64,000 nt of DNA, from NCBI GenBank assembly GCA_949126835.1, contig OX421492.1, positions 38,398,886 through 38,462,885 of the forward strand. Reading direction: 5' to 3'. This document shows, in pieces, positions 59,532 through 64,000 of the stretch. The translations under genes and the position numbers were made by a program. How positions within the stretch are numbered: position 1 is the stretch's first letter; each line of letters opens with the position of its first letter. Source of the DNA: Anisus vortex. Its lineage: Eukaryota; Mollusca; Gastropoda; Planorbidae. Under the pieces are notes generated by a model. It was not told the origin of the DNA and did not search any database. It worked only from the letters and a program-made list of their open reading frames with translations.

Positions 59532-61500
59532 CAGGGGTCGGCAACCTGCGGCTCGCGAGCCGCATGCGGCTCTTTCGATGACAAGATGCGGCTCTCCAGT
59601 TCCATGCGCAGATATTATATTATTATTATTTTATTTTATTTTCAAAACTAATAAAAAATAGTATACTGCAAATATATATAGCCTATATACTGAAAACAGG
59701 ATACAATCACTCAACAGAGAACAGTTATAATAGGTAGAGTAATAATAATAGCCAAATAATAATACTTGTAGCCTATATCCCGTTGGGAACAGTTCTAGAC
59801 GCCGTCAACAGTTACAGAGTATAGACAACGAATAAAAGGCGACAATGTATACATGTACAGGTGAATACTGCTACTTAAATAGGTGCGTCTTCGGCCGACT
59901 TCTGAAGGTGTTGAAGCTAGGGCCAGGGCCCTCGAGAGAAAAAAAAGATGCCGGTACGAGATCTTTTGTGCCCCCCCCCCCCCCGAACACCTTTTTTTTT
60001 CTAACACTATTCAGATCTTGATGATTTATTTGCATTACATACGTTTGAAAAATCAGGAATCTTTTCAAAAGGTCTGTGGATCATTTTGTGAAACTGCCAT
60101 AAGTGTAACCATTTACCATTAGAGTGTCATAATTTCAATCACAGCCTTACAGGTCTATTACAAAAATACATTAATCAAATATTTCTAGTTAAATTGTTGT
60201 AGATCTAATTGGTCCTCCGCTTCAGTATTGATCAGAATTGATCTAATTATTTACAAAATTATACCCAAATCATTCATCTTTTGAATGCTTACTGTTTGGT
60301 GAAAAGAAATAGTCAACAGAAAATACATCAAAAGGCCTACATGAATGATAAGAAAGAGAAGAAAAAGACTAGTTTTATTAAAACAGGGCTAACTTAAATT
60401 GCGTGCCTTTTTCTTGGCAAAACTACGAATTATCGTGTCAAAGTTTATTGTCTTGCAATGCCAGACTCAATACTGAGCCTAGCCAAGTTGTGCAGGCGAT
60501 CCTGACTCATGGTGGACCTAAGGCAATTTTTGATGAGCTTAAGTTTACTGAAGCTCCTCTCTGTTAATGCTACTGGACTAGTGATGTAAGAAACATCCTT
60601 GAACTGACACTTATGTTATGAAAAATATTTTCTAATTTGGAATTTGCCAAAACATTTAACAGTTCCAATGCACCCAACTGTTCTTTACCAACATTTGCAT
60701 TGTGAACCATTGTTATGTGAATTATTTCCTGAAGAAAGTCTTCACAACTTATGATATTATAATAAGCTTACTTTTCTGCTAACTTAGTAGCTTTATACTT
60801 CAAGTCTTCTTCTGGCATCTTTTGGCAGTTCCAAAGAAAGCTGAATGTGTTAGAAATATCTTTGACTGAATTGAACCGAACTGTAAACTGTAAGCCCTCC
60901 AATAACACTATGTCATTATCCAATACAACATAAAATAGTGTGTTTTCAAAAGTGGACTTCCTCATGGCATTCTTCTGTTTCGTTCATCTCATTCACATTT
61001 TCATCAGGTGTATATATCCTCGTCATGGAATCTTGTTTTTTTTACTGGCAGTTGTATTGCTGTTCCTAAACTATTGTACTTCTATCTGCATGTGGGATTT
61101 AACAAGCTTAGCTTCATTCCACATTGCTTTCCAACTGTTTCGCAAAGCCCCTAGTTGTGCATATTATAAGCTTTCTATGTTTGCAACTTCTATATCTATA
61201 GTCGCATCACACGCTTGAATGACTTTGTTGCAGAAGCCAAAAGAGACTAGTATACTGTGCCAAACGACTGACATTATAATGCAAGTGAAAGAACCGACAT
61301 AACATATACGTTTCATGAATTTCGTTTCTGGTTTTCGGAGTAAGATTCAGCTTTAACAGGTCTTCCATAGCCAACTCAACCCCTGGTCGATGAGCTACAA
61401 ATTGTTTTACATTTTCAATTCGATCTGACCATATGGTGCTAGATATGCCATGAAGCTTTGACAGTATTTTCCACCTCTTGAGGCTGCAATAATGTGTATT
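59532..61500 (-). mobile_element. hAT transposon relic with ZMYM1-like transposase
   Basis: Its 3' terminus is CAGGGGTCGGCAACC at 59532, followed by the 16-bp palindrome GCGGCTCGCGAGCCGC (59548-59563). Minus-strand transposase sequence runs from about 61500 down to 60440. The other terminus was not found, so the element is 5'-truncated or scrambled. A C-run at about 59969 and polypurine sequence at about 59938 lie between coding part and terminus. Confidence 0.82.
60435..61500 (-). pseudogene. hAT transposase, ZMYM1-like (broken)
   Basis: The relic is read on the minus strand. From the N-terminal side: RWKILSKLHGISSTIWSDR and LLKLNLTPKTRNEI, then NKVIQACDATIDIEV and LRNSWKAMWNEAKLVKSHM. The open frame 60965-60768 follows (FENTLFYVVLDNDIVLLEGL, FSFLWNCQKMPEEDLKY). 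The C-terminal dimerisation region near 60570-60440 has SPVALTERSFSKLKLIKNCL and TMSQDRLHNLARLSIES. This order matches the DUF4371/hAT C-terminal proteins annotated as zinc finger MYM-type 1-like. Frameshifts and stops separate the blocks. The N-terminal TTF-type zinc finger is absent. Confidence 0.85.
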
Positions 61501-61715
61501 TACATTTGTTTAAAATTATGATTACTTCAACCTCCCCTCGTGGCTACCGCACAGGAGATCATTAATTAAAGTGTAAAAGAATCGACTAACTTTGACTGCC
61601 GTACTAGTATGCAGCGATATAGAGTATGCAGGCCTAGACTACTAAGCTAACAGGGAGAACTGTAAGCCTTTAAGGCTTATATGTCTATATCTGTAATCGT
61701 CCTGGAGAAAAATAA

Positions 61716-62750
61716 TAAAAAAGAGATAAGAAGATAAGATAAGAATGGGTATTTCCTATAGCGCTTCTATCCATGCTATTAAATTAGCATGCTTATTGCG
61801 CTCTGGGTTTGATTTGCAGTGGCAGATGTATTAGCCAAAGAGAAATGTCTTCAAGTTCTTTTTAAAAGATACTCTTTGTCCCAGATTCTCTCAGTGTCTG
61901 AGGCAGTGCCGTTGCAAGGGATTTGGGGGCCCGGGGGGCTTGGCCTCTTTAGGGGCCCCTGCATTTTGACATTCGACATTATGACATAAGAAAAAAACAA
62001 TTTGGACACTCCTTTGGGGCCCCCCTCAAGTAGGGGCCCGGGCGGATCTATGAATTTGGACCCCCCCTCCCCCTTCCTAGCTACGCCACTGGTCTGAGGT
62101 AAATTGTTCCATAAAGAAGGCACAACTGATTCAAATGAGCGCACTTCCAGGTACTTGGACATAATTTTGTGCTCTATTCGCTTTATCACCGGGAGCCAGT
62201 GGAGATCCCTCAGTGTCGGGGAGATATGATCTTGCTTCCTCACCCCCGATACAATGCGCGCCGCGGTGTTCTGCAGTCTCTGTAATCTCTGCAATTAGTT
62301 CTGGGACTAACCCCACATGCAACTATTGCTGTAGTCCAACCTTGACTGGATAAGAGAGACTGCTACGGCGTTGGCCGTCCTTCGATTGAGTTGAGGTCGC
62401 AGCTGACCCAGGGTGCGTAGATGAGACGAACAAGCTTTAACCACAGCACTGTTATGTGGAACCATTGATATTTTATTATCAATAAAAAGGCCAAGGTCTC
62501 TACCCGTGTTGGACAACGTTATCTCGGCAGCCCCAACCTTGATTGTAGTAATAGCTTTTTTTCCGAAGACTGACATCAGAACCACAGATAATTGCCTCTG
62601 TATTGTCATCATTTAATTTAAGTTGTTAGCAGCCATTCATGCCTTAACTATTTGACAGCACTCCTCCACATTACCAACAACAGCAGCGCAGGCAGACGAA
62701 TCAGGACGAAAACTAAGATCCTAAATGCTATCGGAAATAATTGGGCCCTA
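61716..62750 (-). mobile_element. L2/CR1-type retrotransposon, 3' part, with MITE insertion
   Basis: Minus-strand ORF2 remains include SFRPDSSACAAVVGNVEECC and MAANNLKLNDDNTEAIICGS (thumb side of RT). Then come TLSNTGRDLGLFIDNKISM, QSRLDYSNSCMWG and LQRLQRLQNTAARIVSG, followed by DHISPTLRDLHWLPV and SLWNNLPQT. A 188-bp MITE (61904-62091) cuts the frame after LPQT, and SDTERIWDKEYLLK resumes beyond it. The tail (TAGCGCTTCTATCC in plus orientation) equals the one at 31408-31620 and ends in A/T-rich microsatellite DNA at about 61716-61745. The catalytic RT core is absent, and stops are present. Confidence 0.85.
61896..62099. mobile_element. 188-bp hAT-type MITE with perfect target duplication
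   Basis: The element is 61904-62091, flanked by perfect 8-bp duplications GTCTGAGG (61896-61903, 62092-62099). Ends are CAGTGCCGTTGCAAGG and CCTAGCTACGCCACTG, inverted repeats with 12 of 16 matches. Subterminal DNA is rich in GGGGCCC, in inverted orientation at the two ends (GGGGGCCCGGG near the left, GGGGCCCGGGCGG near the right). It is non-coding. Confidence 0.9.
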
Positions 62751-63010
62751 TATTACAACTTAAGGATTTCATTGCATATTTAACAAAATGTTCAAGTACA
62801 CATTCAAATAATATCCAAATTAAGGGCCCCCAGCGCCATGTGAGATTGTAGAAGGTTTTGGGACATCTCCTCTTAGCTTAATAGCAATAATTAAAAAATA
62901 CTTGCGTAATGGCCAATTTCATTTTAAATTTTAATATTCATGGGCTTCATGGGCCCCCCTAAACTCTCGTGGGCCCCGGTACGGCGTACCGGCTGTACCC
63001 CCCTCTCGTG
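62751..63010. other. Spacer with GGGCCC-rich sequence
   Basis: It begins GGGCCCTATATTACAACTTA and ends in GGGCCCCGGTACGGCGTACC. This may be another decayed MITE, but no matching ends were found. Confidence 0.35.
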
Positions 63011-64000
63011 GGGCCTGGCTAGGGCTCTGGCGAAGCTGTAGACGGGCCCCTTATGAGAATGCACGTTGGTCAGCTAACACTAGCTTCGCACGAGGGATCT
63101 GAAGAGTTAGTGCATCAGAAGCCGAGCGGTAGCCAGTGCAGAGATCGGAGCAGAGGAGTGATATGAGTCAACTTATTCTTAAGGACCAGTCGGGCAGCAT
63201 AGTTCTGGACACGTTGTTGGCCCTGAAGGGAGGAGGCCGAGAGGCCAGCCAAGAGTGAATTGCAATAAACCAAGAAGCAAAAGAGGAAAGAGATGACAAG
63301 CTTTACACAAGCTTCCTTAGTGAGATAGCGACGGACGGCGGCAATACGACGCAGATGGAAGAAGCAGATTTTGGCGAGGAAGGAGATGTGGGGCTGCATG
63401 GACAGCGTGGAGTTCACATAGACGCCAAGGCTCTTGACAGTCGGGGATAAAGGTACTGTTGCGTCGGCCAGCTGAAGATCGGACGCAGTGAGGGACACGA
63501 CCCTCCGTCTAGTACCGACGATAAGAGCTTCAGTCTCCTCACTGTTCAACTTTAACTTGTTTTCCGTCATCCAGTTCTTGATGTCCAGGAAACATTGAGA
63601 TGGAAGCAAGGAGCCTGTCGAAAGCATGATATTTCAGGTTGTGGCGTTCGATATCAAAGGAGAGGGGTTGGGTGTAAAGGGTGAAAAGAACTGGGCTGAG
63701 GACAGACCCCTGTGGCACACCATAGTAGACATGAACAGGCTGGGATGATAGAGTACACAGACAGCTGAAGCTGACAGCCGCTAGTCACTACTTAGACTAG
63801 GCCTACTATTTGAAACACCCAGTCAGCAACCCAGCGGGCGGTAGTGTTCAGTCTTCTTCGGAGCAAAGTTGTGAGTTGGGGGTCCAAAAAGGATGCACTA
63901 CACGCTGCACAACTGAAAAGTTCTAAACTCTAAAAGAAATGCCGCGAGTTGAGGCACTCATATTTGACGCATGGAATAGTCTTCCAGGATGCTACAGTGA
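63011..64000 (-). mobile_element. CR1/L2-type retrotransposon, RT part (second family), edge-truncated
   Basis: On the minus strand, at about 63725-63700, is the RT motif GVPQGSVLSPVLFTLYTQPL. The YADD-box segment that should follow is missing, and the frame breaks at NLKYHAF. From 63627 to 63115 an open frame reads CFLDIKNWMTENKLKLNSEE, SLGVYVNSTLSMQPHISFLA, FHLRRIAAVRRYLTKEACVK and QNYAARLVLKNKLTHITPLL. This is the palm-to-thumb and C-terminal region of an ORF2. Loss of the catalytic aspartates rules out activity. The element continues right of the window. Confidence 0.85.
63115..63627 (-). pseudogene. Reverse transcriptase C-terminal fragment
   Basis: A 170-codon open remnant of the element above. 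The apparent ATG at 63627 is not a real start: it falls in a frame that begins after the lost catalytic segment. Sequence continues to SLHWLP, then stops. The intact frame over 500 bp suggests a younger age than the L2-type copy at 61716-62750. Confidence 0.8.

Overview
The window is eukaryotic genomic DNA, AT-rich and almost wholly non-genic. I found no bacterial-style gene organisation and no convincing host gene with exons. It looks like a mollusc, most probably a gastropod: there are tRNA-derived SINEs, decayed L2/CR1-type non-LTR retrotransposons ending in (ATT)n, many hAT transposons, repeated scattered copies of the 11-mer AAGGGAGATAA, and extreme minisatellite content. The species assignment is inference.

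Layout. 1-1855: 3' part of a decayed non-LTR retrotransposon (RNase H and a C-terminal cysteine motif), split by a foreign insertion. 2214-4494: a hAT element (family 'B') with a second, different hAT nested in it. 4.5-16.5 kb: AT-rich intergenic DNA with minisatellites (25, 18, 38 and 41 bp units), a GATA array and one SINE. 16712-24093: a 7.4 kb hAT element with a perfect 8-bp target duplication. Its broken transposase is interrupted by a 5.0 kb LTR element with apparently identical 1306-bp LTRs, a 5-bp target duplication and no coding capacity. 25.7-27.1 kb: a 123-bp hairpin and a 26-bp minisatellite. 28.0 kb: one unidentified open frame. 30.9-31.6 kb: a SINE and an L2-type 3' end. 33.4-34.8 kb: 45-bp and 12-bp arrays, then a SINE. 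35.4-37.1 kb: a 73-bp TTAA-flanked element and a SPIN-like hAT carrying a nested 190-bp family-B MITE. 37.2-44.5 kb: four more arrays and three SINE copies. 44668-47930: a family-B hAT with a perfect 8-bp target duplication, whose right subterminal region has become a 1.26 kb array of 40-bp units. 48.0-56.6 kb: more arrays, a second 73-bp TTAA element and an intact SINE. 59.2-64.0 kb: a ZMYM1-like hAT transposase relic (minus strand), an L2-type reverse transcriptase relic holding a hAT MITE, and a second CR1/L2-type reverse transcriptase relic running off the window edge.

No genes act together here. The biology is transposon nesting and tandem-repeat growth. The strongest observation is that the 40-bp satellite at 46.7-47.9 kb is the amplified end of a hAT element: its unit includes part of the terminal inverted repeat, and the single-copy ancestral arrangement is seen in the 190-bp relative at 35.9 kb. 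Roughly 10 kb (about one sixth) of the window is tandem arrays, by my count of their approximate limits.
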